12,237 nucleotides of DNA from Baffinella frigidus (taxonomy: Eukaryota; Cryptophyceae; Cryptomonadales; Baffinellaceae): positions 30,748 to 42,984 of the forward strand of contig MU647775.1 in NCBI GenBank assembly GCA_026770585.1, read 5' to 3'. Each line of letters begins with the position of its first letter. Position 1 is the first letter of the stretch. The notes under the pieces are model-generated. The model was not told where the DNA came from. It saw only the letters and a program-made list of their open reading frames with translations, and made no database searches. Below are positions 1 to 7,852 of this stretch, piece after piece. A program made the position numbers and the translations under genes.

Positions 1-111
<111 letters not shown>

Positions 112-116
112 CACTA

Positions 117-145
117 GTACCCGAAAACGGGTACATATTTTCGGG
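117..145. repeat. overlapping small inverted repeats
   Basis: GTACCCG and CGGGTAC flank an AAAA loop (117-134). The same CCCGAAAA (120-127) can pair instead with TTTTCGGG (138-145). These are two mutually exclusive hairpins directly beside the AT tract and just before the larger palindromes. Confidence 0.75.
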
Positions 146-148
146 TAA

Positions 149-203
149 CGATAACTTCCATTAATGGAAGTTATCGGATAACTTCCATTAATGGAAGTTA
201 TCG
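149..203. repeat. tandem pair of perfect palindromes
   Basis: Positions 149-176 form a perfect 28-bp palindrome centred on ATTAAT, with arms reading CGATAACTTCCAT. A second copy of its 26-bp core lies at 177-202, so the unit is repeated with a 27-bp step. A shorter relative, AACTTCAGGAAGTT, lies at 300-313. Each copy can form a cruciform or bind a dimeric protein. Function is unknown. Confidence 0.9.
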
Positions 204-210
204 TGTCGAA

Positions 211-228
211 GTCGGGGAATTTCCCGAC
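211..228. repeat. inverted repeat GTCGGG/CCCGAC
   Basis: GTCGGG (211-216) and CCCGAC (223-228) are separated by GAATTT. It is one more member of the palindrome cluster before the first gene, and no gene end lies within view to its left. Confidence 0.7.
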
Positions 229-407
229 CTCAGGGGATATCTGGGAAAATCGGGTTTTCGATTACATGTCGGGGTTATCCGCCCTACTCTGATTTGGTCA
301 ACTTCAGGAAGTTAGTACAAAAAGTCGCCAAAAGCGATCCAAAAAGTGCCCAAATGACACCCTAAATTCCAAAATCTGACACCGATGACGGATTTCGTAT
401 GTCACAA
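229..407. other. non-coding, AT-leaning spacer
   Basis: No supported ORF or RNA gene. Apart from the 14-bp palindrome at 300-313 and short GGGG or TTTTC stems near 231-265, I see nothing that can be named. It leads into the motif cluster ahead of the first gene. Confidence 0.6.
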
Positions 408-635
408 ACAGTCTGTAAAATGCCTTATCCGTCGGTTATTTTTTTAACTTCGTGAACGGACATCGAAGGTATCCCATATCTCGAAAACTAGGCCGGATTT
501 GGGGATTTCCTCGCGTCCAGAAAGTTGACCAAAATATCTCCAAACAGTCTGTAAAACGAACCCAAACAGTCTGTCTACCCGTTTAACCCCGTTCCCATCC
601 CCGTGTGTTGGTCAGGACCACCCAACGCAGTCTGT
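408..635 (+). promoter_or_regulatory. ACAGTCTGT motif cluster upstream of ankyrin gene
   Basis: Exact ACAGTCTGT lies at 408-416, 544-552 and 566-574, and GCAGTCTGT at 627-635. The first two copies continue as GTAAAA. The same 9-mer recurs upstream of the genes at 3412 and 7977 and was not found inside any coding region. No TATA box is evident here. I infer a shared promoter or transcription-factor element. Confidence 0.7.
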
Positions 636-643
636 TACACAGT

Positions 644-2980
644 ATGGGTACCGTACGGACATTCGCACCAGACCATGTCCATGAAACGTCCCCCAACGCA
701 ATTACGACGCACTCCAACACCGCGGCATCCATGGCGCTACTTGCTCGCCGGTTTTCGGTCGACGAGATCTGCGCTGCCGTACGGACTGCCCGGTTGCACA
801 TACCGCCTTGCGTGACCACCGACACCACCCCGATCGCCGACCTTTGGGAGCTCATGTACATACTCACTTCGGACGATGCATGGAGAGGGGGTGTCGCCCG
901 CTACGTCGACCAGTTTCTCCAAGACAGTGCCCGGTTTGTCGCGGAACGGCTTTTGCACAGAACACAACCCGAGGTCTACAATCCGGTCGACTTTATGGTC
1001 CATAACTTCGACCGAATGCGAGATCCGGGCTTCGTACGACTACTTCGGGTACACCTACTGGCCTACCATTCGGTGTACCAATTAAACTTTGTGATGGAAG
1101 AGGTGCCCCCAGTACTCATGTACGACCGGAATGTCAAAGAACACAGCGCGATCCACATCGCGATCGTGTACAACGCCGCCCCACTGGTTGTACTTGCAAC
1201 GCTCCTCGAGGCCCGTGTGGATGTGAACCGACCAATGACAAATGGAACCACTCCGATCATGATCGCAGCGTCCGCACCTCGCTTGGCACTTCCAGTACAG
1301 AAGCTCGACCTATTACTTCGGTACGGTGCCGCAATCGACAACGTCAACTTAAAATTCAAAACCGTGCTACACCACGGCGTCGCTGCCGGGAACATCGAGG
1401 GGGTGCGTTTGCTTCTGGACGCACGGACGCGGCAAATTGAAGCAGCGGTTCACAAGGAATACGAATACGAAGACTCTGACGAGGACGAGGACGAGGACGA
1501 CGACGCTAACTCGGAGAGATCGGATGAGTCTCTGTCGGAGGTGACTGACACAGTCGATGCATGCGAGTCTTCAATCACACAGCCTACGACAACATTCAAA
1601 GCCCCTACCGACACCAGCCTTCAGACCGACGGAGAGACCCGAGCGCTCTTCGCCTACAAATCACGGCTTTGCACTGGCCATCTCGGCCGTACTCTCCAGG
1701 GGACTGCAATGGGTCCGGTCCCGCTAGGCTGGTCTGGTCCCGTGCCATGGGTGGGGCAGTTCTCAAGCTGGCACTCGCCTGCTGGTGTCGTCGATCGAAT
1801 CGAGAACCGACTGCGATGCACCACACCGATGAGGGTCGACTTACTCAATATGAGGAACGTCCACGACGACACGGTCCTGTCCTTCGCGGCTGCCACTCCC
1901 AACATGACATACAACGCCCGGAATGAGATGGTTTCGATGTTGCTTCAAGCTGGGGCCGACCCTGAGTACGAGACGTGCAGTGGACTGTGCCAAAACAGTT
2001 CAGTCGCGGTCCCTGGTCACCAGCGTATAAGGCAACGTACAGTGGAGAACAACTTTCTTGTGAAAGGCATCATCACGTGTGAAGAACAGTTGGACACTGG
2101 GACCTTCATCGTGCGTGTCCGTCTCTTGAAAGACGGTTACACTTCGGATGTGTGCTTCGACGTGGATTCGTGCAGCGCATTCATCAACGAAGACGTAACT
2201 ATGTACCCGGCGTCTGCGCCGCTGAGCGACCATCAACTCGAAGAACTTTTTATCGGGTGCTCGGGGCAGACGTTTGATTTTTGGTTACGGGACGAAGCCT
2301 TCGATTGCACCTTCGATGGGGTGGACTTCTCTCTCTTTTACAAAGTGACGGATCGGTTACCCGGTGAAGAAGGCATGGACGACATTCTTTGTATCGAGAT
2401 AATTGCAGAGAGTGCCATAACGTACTTCGAAGACAATATGGGACGAGTTTCAATGCGGTTCCCACGCGGACCGGTTCCACACGCAGTTGTTGTGAACGAA
2501 ACCATCGCAGCGGACACCGCGTACATGAGCGGGTTCCGGATGCACAAGCACTACACGCTACTCCAACAAGCAGCTGTCTGCAAATCGCAGTCCGAACGCG
2601 CCCGGATGCTAACGGTCGCAAGACCGCTGTGCAACCCGTTGCTACGCCTCCAACCTCCACATCCCTTGTACGGTTACACGGCACTAGAGCTGTTAGAGTA
2701 CACGATATGTGTCGACGGGATGGACCCCGTACCACCACACGCTCGGTATAACTCCAGTGTCGACGCGCGCTGGCTGAAACTTTTACAGAAGGATTTCGAC
2801 GACTTTATGCAAGTCGTGTTCAGGGACCACGCACTCACCGCATCCGTCGACATCAACGCAGCGTACAACCGCATATACGCCGCCACCAACGGGAGGGGGT
2901 GTAAGCCAAAATGCTTCACGTCTCGGTTCAACTTGCTTCCCGATGACGTCTGCAAAAGGATTCTAGGCTTCGTCTTTTGA
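644..2980 (+). CDS. ankyrin-repeat protein with long unique C-terminal half and F-box-like tail
   Basis: The protein has 778 residues from the ATG at 644, which has A at -3 and G at +4. The ATG at 731 (749 residues, starting MALLARRF) is a real alternative because it leaves the last upstream motif about 95 nt away. Ankyrin-type repeats span roughly residues 166-260 (HSAIHIAIVYN, NGTTPIMIAAS, TVLHHGVAAGNIEGVRLLL). An acidic Asp/Glu/Ser linker follows (about 270-310), then another repeat near 405-443 (DDTVLSFAAA, MVSMLLQAGADPEYETC). Residues from about 445 to 760 match no family I recognise. The last residues, FNLLPDDVCKRILGFVF, resemble the first helix of an F-box. Ankyrin repeats bind proteins, and ankyrin plus C-terminal F-box-like proteins of poxviruses recruit SCF ubiquitin ligases; that role here is inference. 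Residues around 345-400 are Gly/Pro/Trp-rich and unlike an ankyrin repeat. The gene ends in TGA and its 3' flank holds AATAAA. Confidence 0.85.
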   Translation: MGTVRTFAPDHVHETSPNAITTHSNTAASMALLARRFSVDEICAAVRTARLHIPPCVTTDTTPIADLWELMYILTSDDAWRGGVARYVDQFLQDSARFVAERLLHRTQPEVYNPVDFMVHNFDRMRDPGFVRLLRVHLLAYHSVYQLNFVMEEVPPVLMYDRNVKEHSAIHIAIVYNAAPLVVLATLLEARVDVNRPMTNGTTPIMIAASAPRLALPVQKLDLLLRYGAAIDNVNLKFKTVLHHGVAAGNIEGVRLLLDARTRQIEAAVHKEYEYEDSDEDEDEDDDANSERSDESLSEVTDTVDACESSITQPTTTFKAPTDTSLQTDGETRALFAYKSRLCTGHLGRTLQGTAMGPVPLGWSGPVPWVGQFSSWHSPAGVVDRIENRLRCTTPMRVDLLNMRNVHDDTVLSFAAATPNMTYNARNEMVSMLLQAGADPEYETCSGLCQNSSVAVPGHQRIRQRTVENNFLVKGIITCEEQLDTGTFIVRVRLLKDGYTSDVCFDVDSCSAFINEDVTMYPASAPLSDHQLEELFIGCSGQTFDFWLRDEAFDCTFDGVDFSLFYKVTDRLPGEEGMDDILCIEIIAESAITYFEDNMGRVSMRFPRGPVPHAVVVNETIAADTAYMSGFRMHKHYTLLQQAAVCKSQSERARMLTVARPLCNPLLRLQPPHPLYGYTALELLEYTICVDGMDPVPPHARYNSSVDARWLKLLQKDFDDFMQVVFRDHALTASVDINAAYNRIYAATNGRGCKPKCFTSRFNLLPDDVCKRILGFVF

Positions 2981-3160
2981 AAATTGCGGGGTCGTAGTAG
3001 TGGACCGTGTTGTAAGTTGTCACAGTAAAAACCATTTGAAAAACAAACGGGTCTTTTGTGTGTGTGTGTGTGTGTGCTTTCCCGGGTGACCACAATCAAT
3101 TGAAATTGAGTTTGTATTCCACCACCACTCCACCACCACCATTAATCTACTAAATAAACA
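2981..3160 (+). terminator. 3' flank of ankyrin gene with poly(A) signal
   Basis: AATAAA lies at 3153-3158, about 170 nt past the stop, within AATAAACACCGTTG. That resembles the AATAAAAACCGTTTG found after the gene ending at 7575. Nearer the stop, AAAAACCATTTG (3027-3038) can pair imperfectly with CAAACGGGTCTTTT and matches the same string after the gene ending at 9797. A GT run and a CCA-rich tract lie between. I read it as a transcript-end region on the basis of these resemblances. Confidence 0.5.
3057..3076. repeat. (GT)n microsatellite
   Basis: About ten GT units lie in the 3' flank of the first gene. A CCA-rich trinucleotide tract follows at 3120-3140. Similar GT and GGT runs follow the other plus-strand genes. 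Confidence 0.9.
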
Positions 3161-3195
3161 CCGTTGAGTGACGAAATGGTGCCCAATCGACAAAT

Positions 3196-3357
3196 ACAGA
3201 CTGTATGGTGTTGGTTCCGAACAGTCTGTATGTGGTTCTGCCCCGAACAGTCTGTAGAATCAAGTTGCATCCATACAGTCTGTTAGATTTTGATTCGGTT
3301 TGTTTTGTGTGGTCAAACAGTCTGTCGGGGGGGGGGTAATCTGGTTAAACAGTCTGT
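3196..3357 (+). promoter_or_regulatory. six-copy ACAGTCTGT array upstream of DUF2828 gene
   Basis: Copies lie at 3196-3204 (reverse orientation, ACAGACTGT), 3221-3229, 3247-3255, 3275-3283, 3317-3325 and 3349-3357. Start-to-start steps are 25, 26, 28, 42 and 32 bp. The last copy ends 54 nt before the ATG at 3412. A run of ten G residues (3327-3336) separates the last two. The regular spacing and exact conservation point to a multi-site promoter or operator bound by one factor. No TATA box is seen. Confidence 0.75.
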
Positions 3358-3411
3358 ATCTATCCTCATTAGCTTTCGATCTTCACCAGAGACCGATTCA
3401 TCTCACCAACC

Positions 3412-5940
3412 ATGCAAGTCGACACGGACTCCCCACCCTACACCGATGCACTGATGTCTCCCGCGGTGCTCTCTCCCGACACGGAAGGCCTCGAGAGGGT
3501 CGGGTTCGCCTCCGACAGCGGTGACGACACTGACCCGGACATGCCCGCGTTGGAGTTCCCCAGCAGTGTCACCACCCAGACCCACGACTACGACGTCGAC
3601 TGTCCCGATATGCCGTCTCTGAAATGCCTCGAGCCGACGACTACTTCCCAAGACGGCCCTCGCACGGAAAACGGTGCCCCTTGCCTTGCGTGCACAGGGT
3701 CTGCCAATCTAGACCTCTTCTCTCAGCCATACGAGTTCTTCGACGGCGAACACCCCGTCGCCGACGCGTCTGTGACCGACTTGCTCGTCAAGCTCTCCAC
3801 TGCCATCGAACTCGCGTACAACGAAGACCCCGTACTCGCGATTTACACCGTTCTTCAGAAAGGCAACATTCGACAGGGAGGGGTTAAGAACCACACCGCA
3901 TACCTCCTCGCCCTGGTGTTTCTATACGAAACACATCCGAAGACCTTCGTCAGCAGTGTCGCCCCCTTCATCGCCGTAAATTCCTGTCCCCGCGACCTTC
4001 TCACGTTGCTTGCTGTGATCACACCGAACCGGACGTTCCCACTCGAACGCATTTACTGCGGAGAACAGCCCGACTGCGCTAGGGGTGTGAAGCGCGAATA
4101 TCTACACGACCAGGAATCAAAGCTGTGGAAGTCTCTCCTGGTCGAATTCGGTAACCTCAAGTCTTCTGACGTGGTCAAAATGGAGCCGCGTTTCAAAAAA
4201 CCGCGCATGGAAGGGTCTCCGCAAACCGTTTCGTCGCCTTCTGACTCGTGCCCGATGTCCCTTGACACACTAGACTCCCCCCCACTACTTGAACGAGATG
4301 GCACGAAGACCGTCAACGTCGTCAAGAAACCGAACAAGCTCAAGCGATGCTCCGAGTTCGACACCATGGAACGCGTCAAGACAAAGACGAAGAACGTGTG
4401 GCTCAACGACTCCTTCAAGGCGCGTTGGCAAGAGGAACGGGGCAAGTTGCACTCGCGTGACTACGGGTCTGTCACTGGGTCCCCCGACACGGGGTATTAC
4501 AAGGCACTCGTCGACTTCGTGGTGGAGTTTTTCACAGCTGGTATCCTCGCCGGAGACAGACTGGTCTGCAAGTGGGCTCCGACGCCGCATGCTGCACACG
4601 ACAAGGCCACCAAGGGAGTTACTGTTCTCGGCCTCCCTGCGTCGTGGGGGGTATCCGGTGGGATCTCCCAAGCGATCGCGTACAATCTCTACGGTACCCA
4701 AGTGAAGACGCATCTTCCAGTCGAGGAACAGAAGCGGTTCGTCATGACCAAGTACAAGAAGGCACTCTCCACGTCGAGGACCACCTGGGTACCCGAGTCG
4801 CTAACTGGTCGAAGCGAGACCGCGAAGAACACACCCGACCTTTCCACGGTTACAAGCCGGTGGATGTCCCACGTCGCACCTCTCGTGATGACGACACCCA
4901 AGCAGAAGTCCGATTTGACGACGTTCATCGACCGCGCTGCCAACGGGGAGGCCGGGTGTACGATAACTTCCGGGGCAGCCCGTCCCCACCTTCTTTTCCG
5001 CGACGCGTGCACGCCCGCGCCGGGCGTCTCGGCCAAAGGCTTCGACTACGACTCCATTGACGACGGGGACATGAACGCAGACGGCTCCGTGGTACAATCC
5101 CCCGTCGGAGAGAACATCAAGCGTCTCGCCGCAGAATATGAGACCTGGGAGAGGGAGCGCAAGGTCGCCGTGCTTCAATGGGAAAGCATGCAGGCCGCGG
5201 TGACCAAGGCCATGAAAAACAAAGACGTCGAGATGCTCGCGGTGGTCGACGTGAGCGGGAGCATGGCAGGGACGCCGATGGAAGTCGCGATCGCTCTGGG
5301 CGTTCTCCTTAGCCACGCCAACGACGTGAACAGTCCCTACTACCGCGTCGTGTTCCCTTTCGACGTCGAGTGCACCCCCATCAAGCTCGACGCTGGTTGT
5401 GAGGACGGCGCGGATCGTTGGGAGAAACCCGCGGCGCTCTGCGAACAAATCAAAGGGATCCCCTGGGGATTTTCGACGCGCCTCGAGTCGGTCTTCGACC
5501 AAATGGCAATTCTAGAGCGGTCGCGCCACTACGACATGGTTGGTTGCGAAGACCCACCCATTCCCATCAAACAGCTCGTGGTCGTGATCATTTCGGACAT
5601 GGGGTTTGACGATGCGATGGGAGCGTCTTCTACGGGTGAGAACGGGGTGGGGGGGTTGCTCAAGTCCGACGTACTTGAGAAGATGTACACGGATGCAGGG
5701 CTGGGTGGACCGTTGCACCCAGTGCCGACGATCGTGTACTGGAATGTGCGTTCTCCGTCCAACACACCATTCCCAGCGGGTGTCGACACCGAAAAGGTCG
5801 TGCTGTTGTCCGGTGACTCTGACGGACCCTTTCAAGCTCTTCTCTCCGCCGACTTCTCCAACGTCACTCGAATGGCGTTCATGCGGCAGGCGCTGTCCAA
5901 GCTTCCGTTTGAGATCACGGAGACGATGGTGGTAGACTAA
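3412..5940 (+). CDS. DUF2828 / von Willebrand factor A domain protein
   Basis: The protein has 842 residues; the ATG at 3412 has A at -3. Residues 1-100 are acidic and proline-rich, with a repeated PDMP(A/S)L motif. A helical DUF2828 part follows, with recognisable pieces such as LVKLSTAIELAYNEDPVLAI near residue 125 and KWAPTPHAAHDKAT near residue 384. A basic Ser/Pro-rich insert with KKPRM and KKPNKLKR (about 260-310) could be a nuclear signal. The C-terminal vWA domain (about 605-830) has an intact metal-site pattern: DVSGS at 613-617, Thr689 in GFSTRLESVFD and Asp729 in IISDMGFDDAM. The strand TIVYWNVRSPSNTPFP is typical of the family. DUF2828 proteins occur in plants, fungi and giant viruses and are related to Ro60/TROVE-vWA RNA-binding proteins. 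Their reaction or partner is not established, so an RNA-binding role is inference. The gene is GC-rich, intronless and ends in TAA. Confidence 0.92.
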   Translation: MQVDTDSPPYTDALMSPAVLSPDTEGLERVGFASDSGDDTDPDMPALEFPSSVTTQTHDYDVDCPDMPSLKCLEPTTTSQDGPRTENGAPCLACTGSANLDLFSQPYEFFDGEHPVADASVTDLLVKLSTAIELAYNEDPVLAIYTVLQKGNIRQGGVKNHTAYLLALVFLYETHPKTFVSSVAPFIAVNSCPRDLLTLLAVITPNRTFPLERIYCGEQPDCARGVKREYLHDQESKLWKSLLVEFGNLKSSDVVKMEPRFKKPRMEGSPQTVSSPSDSCPMSLDTLDSPPLLERDGTKTVNVVKKPNKLKRCSEFDTMERVKTKTKNVWLNDSFKARWQEERGKLHSRDYGSVTGSPDTGYYKALVDFVVEFFTAGILAGDRLVCKWAPTPHAAHDKATKGVTVLGLPASWGVSGGISQAIAYNLYGTQVKTHLPVEEQKRFVMTKYKKALSTSRTTWVPESLTGRSETAKNTPDLSTVTSRWMSHVAPLVMTTPKQKSDLTTFIDRAANGEAGCTITSGAARPHLLFRDACTPAPGVSAKGFDYDSIDDGDMNADGSVVQSPVGENIKRLAAEYETWERERKVAVLQWESMQAAVTKAMKNKDVEMLAVVDVSGSMAGTPMEVAIALGVLLSHANDVNSPYYRVVFPFDVECTPIKLDAGCEDGADRWEKPAALCEQIKGIPWGFSTRLESVFDQMAILERSRHYDMVGCEDPPIPIKQLVVVIISDMGFDDAMGASSTGENGVGGLLKSDVLEKMYTDAGLGGPLHPVPTIVYWNVRSPSNTPFPAGVDTEKVVLLSGDSDGPFQALLSADFSNVTRMAFMRQALSKLPFEITETMVVD

Positions 5941-6071
5941 GAAGAAGCATCAGATTGGTCGCGGTGGATATGATTTGTTAGTTAGTAGGACGGTTTGGGA
6001 TTGTAGGGTTTGTTAGGCTGTATGGGGTTCGACGGTGTGGGGTTCGACTATGTGAAACGTTGCGTAGCAGC

Positions 6072-6135
6072 AACCCGTTGCGTAGCAGACCCCGGAACTC
6101 GTTGCGTAGCAACGAGGTCTGCTTCGCAACGGGTT
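6072..6135. repeat. 64-bp compound hairpin
   Basis: AACCCGTTGCGTAGCAGAC (6072-6090) pairs with 6117-6135 with one mismatch. Inside it, CTCGTTGC (6098-6105) pairs perfectly with GCAACGAG (6109-6116) around a GTA loop, leaving a 7-nt bulge at 6091-6097. A further GTTGCGTAGCA copy lies just upstream (6059-6069). Related GTTGCGAAGCAAC and GCTGCTACGCAGC hairpins follow the next two genes. It probably belongs to the 3' end of the DUF2828 transcript or is a small repeated element. Confidence 0.85.
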
Positions 6136-6182
6136 CCGGGTTCCGGGTTCGCGACAGGCTGATACGATTGGAGTGTAGGGTT
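6136..6182. repeat. GGGTTCC direct repeats
   Basis: The segment just after the hairpin contains GGGTTCCGGGTTCCGGGTTC, three tandem copies of a 7-bp unit, followed by spacer. It has no coding content. Confidence 0.6.
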
Positions 6183-6257
6183 GTGGTGGTGGTGGTGGTG
6201 GTGGTGGTGGTGGTGGCGGTGGTGGTTGGGCACATCTTTTGTGTATGTATTAATAAA
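6183..6257 (+). terminator. GGT tract and poly(A) signal after DUF2828 gene
   Basis: A (GGT)n run with one GGC variant (6183-6227) is followed by AATAAA at 6252-6257. The same order, GGT run then AATAAA, is seen after the genes ending at 7575 and 9797. Here it starts about 240 nt past the stop, with the compound hairpin in between. GGT runs can form two-tier G-quadruplexes. A terminator or polyadenylation role is inferred from the repeated arrangement. Confidence 0.55.
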
Positions 6258-6373
6258 CAGCCGACCACTCGGAACCCCATTTATGTCCAGTCCTTCTCGA
6301 GTTCCACTATGGCCATGCCGTCCCATTGAACAAAAAAAAAAACCTAATGTGTACATATAATAACCCAGCCGCA

Positions 6374-6380
6374 TATAAAA
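6374..6380 (+). promoter_or_regulatory. TATA box of ankyrin gene
   Basis: TATAAAA lies 32 nt before the ATG at 6412, within an AT-rich stretch preceded by a run of 12 A residues (6332-6343). The short spacing implies a very short 5' UTR. No ACAGTCTGT motif is present in this intergenic region. Confidence 0.65.
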
Positions 6381-6411
6381 TCCCACACCCGTCTCACACA
6401 CGAACCAAAAC

Positions 6412-7575
6412 ATGCATAGCGATGGTGACATGATAAGCGAAGACGAGAACAAAAACGAAGAAGAGAACGACAGCGAATTTTCAAGTGAAAATGGTGGGTC
6501 ACTCAACAGTGATCACGCAGACTGGGACTTTGACGGAAGAGACGATCAACATCAACCTCTCGAGTTCATTCCATTATGGAAGGCTTGCTCAGACGGAGAC
6601 GAAGACAATGTTCGCCAGCTACTCCTTGAAGAAGGAATCGATCTCGAGAGCGGTTGTGCAGGGTCTACCCCGTTGATGGCAGCGATCATTCGAGGCTCGA
6701 CTGGGCTGACATTTTGGGATCGAGACGGAGAGCAATTTCAAACGCTTTTAGCTGACGTTGGCCTGTTCGTAATACAAGTGGGGTTACAGGATGCGTTTGA
6801 ACTACGCCAACGTTGCACGAATATTGTCAACATGCTGCTTCAGGCGGGTGCCAATTCGAATTATATTTCTGAGTGTTGTAGATCATGTATAACCGAAGCA
6901 CGGGATGTCGATGTCGTCCAACTACTACTGAACAACAGCTCGGATATCCTCAAAACGGTCAACAAAATTGAAGGATGTTTGGATTCACCACTCGAACGTG
7001 CTGTCTGGCACCATCAGACAGACGTTGTTCTGATGCTTCTCAATCACGGAGCCGATGTCAATTTCCCACAACAAATAACGGGGGCAACGCCCATTTTTAC
7101 GGCTGTCAGAGAGAGATTCCCATTAATGATCAAGCTTCTCGTCGACTATGGTGCGAATGCAAACCATTTAGATCATATCGGCCTCACGACGATGCATTAT
7201 TCCGTCCTCGGTGACGACACAGAGACAGTACAAATGCTTTTTGATTGTGGTGCCGACATTAATGTCATTGGCAAGGTAGAAGGTGCATATACACCACTTC
7301 ATTACATAGGTGCCGCAGGAAACGTCGAAATGGCTAAGTTCGCTATACCGCGATGTTCCGCCACTTTCGACATAAAAGATGCGAAAGGAATGACCCCATA
7401 TGACCACGCTGAAGAGCGTGGAGATGAAGAAGTCTTGGCAGTATTCAAGACCGAGATCCAGCGCAGGGCCAGATGCGAAGCGTTTGCGATGGGTTTAAAC
7501 CCCCGACTCGGAGCTGGTTCATGTGTATTGGCACTTGACCCAGACGTGTTGCGAATGGTTTTAGACCGTGTATGA
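6412..7575 (+). CDS. ankyrin-repeat protein with acidic N-terminus and conserved C-terminal tail
   Basis: The protein has 387 residues; its ATG has A at -3 and lies just behind a TATA box. Residues 1-48 are strongly acidic (SEDENKNEEEND). About eight ankyrin repeats follow to roughly residue 340, for example GSTPLMAAI, DVVLMLLNHGADVNFP, MIKLLVDYGANANHLD, ETVQMLFDCGADINVIG and AYTPLHYIGAAGNVEMAKF. The third repeat has a long insertion. The tail CEAFAMGLNPRLGAGS continuing to LDPDVLRMVLDRV matches the tail of the minus-strand ankyrin gene at 10772 and resembles a short F-box-like helix. Ankyrin repeats mediate protein binding; adaptor function through the tail is inference. MVNMLLQAGA-type residues plus a nearby cysteine cluster (SECCRSC) recall the gene at 644 and suggest common ancestry. 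Codon use is more AT-rich than in the DUF2828 gene. Confidence 0.9.
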   Translation: MHSDGDMISEDENKNEEENDSEFSSENGGSLNSDHADWDFDGRDDQHQPLEFIPLWKACSDGDEDNVRQLLLEEGIDLESGCAGSTPLMAAIIRGSTGLTFWDRDGEQFQTLLADVGLFVIQVGLQDAFELRQRCTNIVNMLLQAGANSNYISECCRSCITEARDVDVVQLLLNNSSDILKTVNKIEGCLDSPLERAVWHHQTDVVLMLLNHGADVNFPQQITGATPIFTAVRERFPLMIKLLVDYGANANHLDHIGLTTMHYSVLGDDTETVQMLFDCGADINVIGKVEGAYTPLHYIGAAGNVEMAKFAIPRCSATFDIKDAKGMTPYDHAEERGDEEVLAVFKTEIQRRARCEAFAMGLNPRLGAGSCVLALDPDVLRMVLDRV

Positions 7576-7589
7576 TTGTAGAGTCCGCT

Positions 7590-7725
7590 GGGGGGGGGCG
7601 GTGGTGGTGGTGGTGGTGGTGGTGGTGGTGGTGGTGGTGGTGGTGGTGGTGGTGGTGGTGGTGTACCAATAAAAACCGTTTGCTTTGCAAATTGATACCG
7701 TGCAGCGCTGTGTAGCAGCGGGGTT
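7590..7725 (+). terminator. GGT tract plus shared 3' module (copy 1)
   Basis: A run of nine G residues (7590-7598) leads into about 21 GGT units (7600-7663). Then comes a module with GTGTACCAATAAAAACC, containing AATAAA at 7668-7673. Within it are the palindrome TTTGCTTTGCAAA and the hairpin CGCTG/CAGCG (7706-7720), ending in CGGGGT. The module recurs almost base for base at 9914-9977 after an unrelated gene. The arrangement fits a polyadenylation or transcript-end signal, as with the palindromic gene ends described in mimiviruses. The assignment is inference. Confidence 0.65.
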
Positions 7726-7776
7726 GCTATCATGCACCCACCAAGTCCATTTCCGTTAAAATTTGGATAGGGTGGA

Positions 7777-7795
7777 CCCGTTGCGAAGCAACGGG
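7777..7795. repeat. perfect hairpin CCCGTTGC/GCAACGGG
   Basis: Eight-base arms surround a GAA loop. The core GTTGCGAAGCAAC is the same family as the CGTTGCGTAGCAACG hairpin at 6100-6114. It lies between the 3' module of the ankyrin gene and the promoter region of the zinc-finger gene. Confidence 0.85.
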
Positions 7796-7852
7796 GGAGG
7801 GGCTTCCGTTAACAATAGAATAGACGCGTGTTTAGATTTTTTACATTACAGA

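Noticed and set aside
605-643. GTG start extending the first ankyrin gene to 605
   Set aside because: Eukaryotic-style genes normally start at ATG, and this extension would put coding sequence through the fourth ACAGTCTGT copy. ATGs at 644 and 731 are better.
4801-5502. 233-codon open frame on the minus strand inside the DUF2828 gene
   Set aside because: It is antisense to the best-conserved part of the vWA domain in a GC-rich gene, where such shadow frames are common. No recognisable domain.
7302-7733. Minus-strand ORFs with long proline or histidine runs (also 7445-7690, 6048-6506, 9528-9932)
   Set aside because: They are produced by reading the GGT and GT microsatellites on the opposite strand; the flanking residues overlap real genes in other frames and show no family features.
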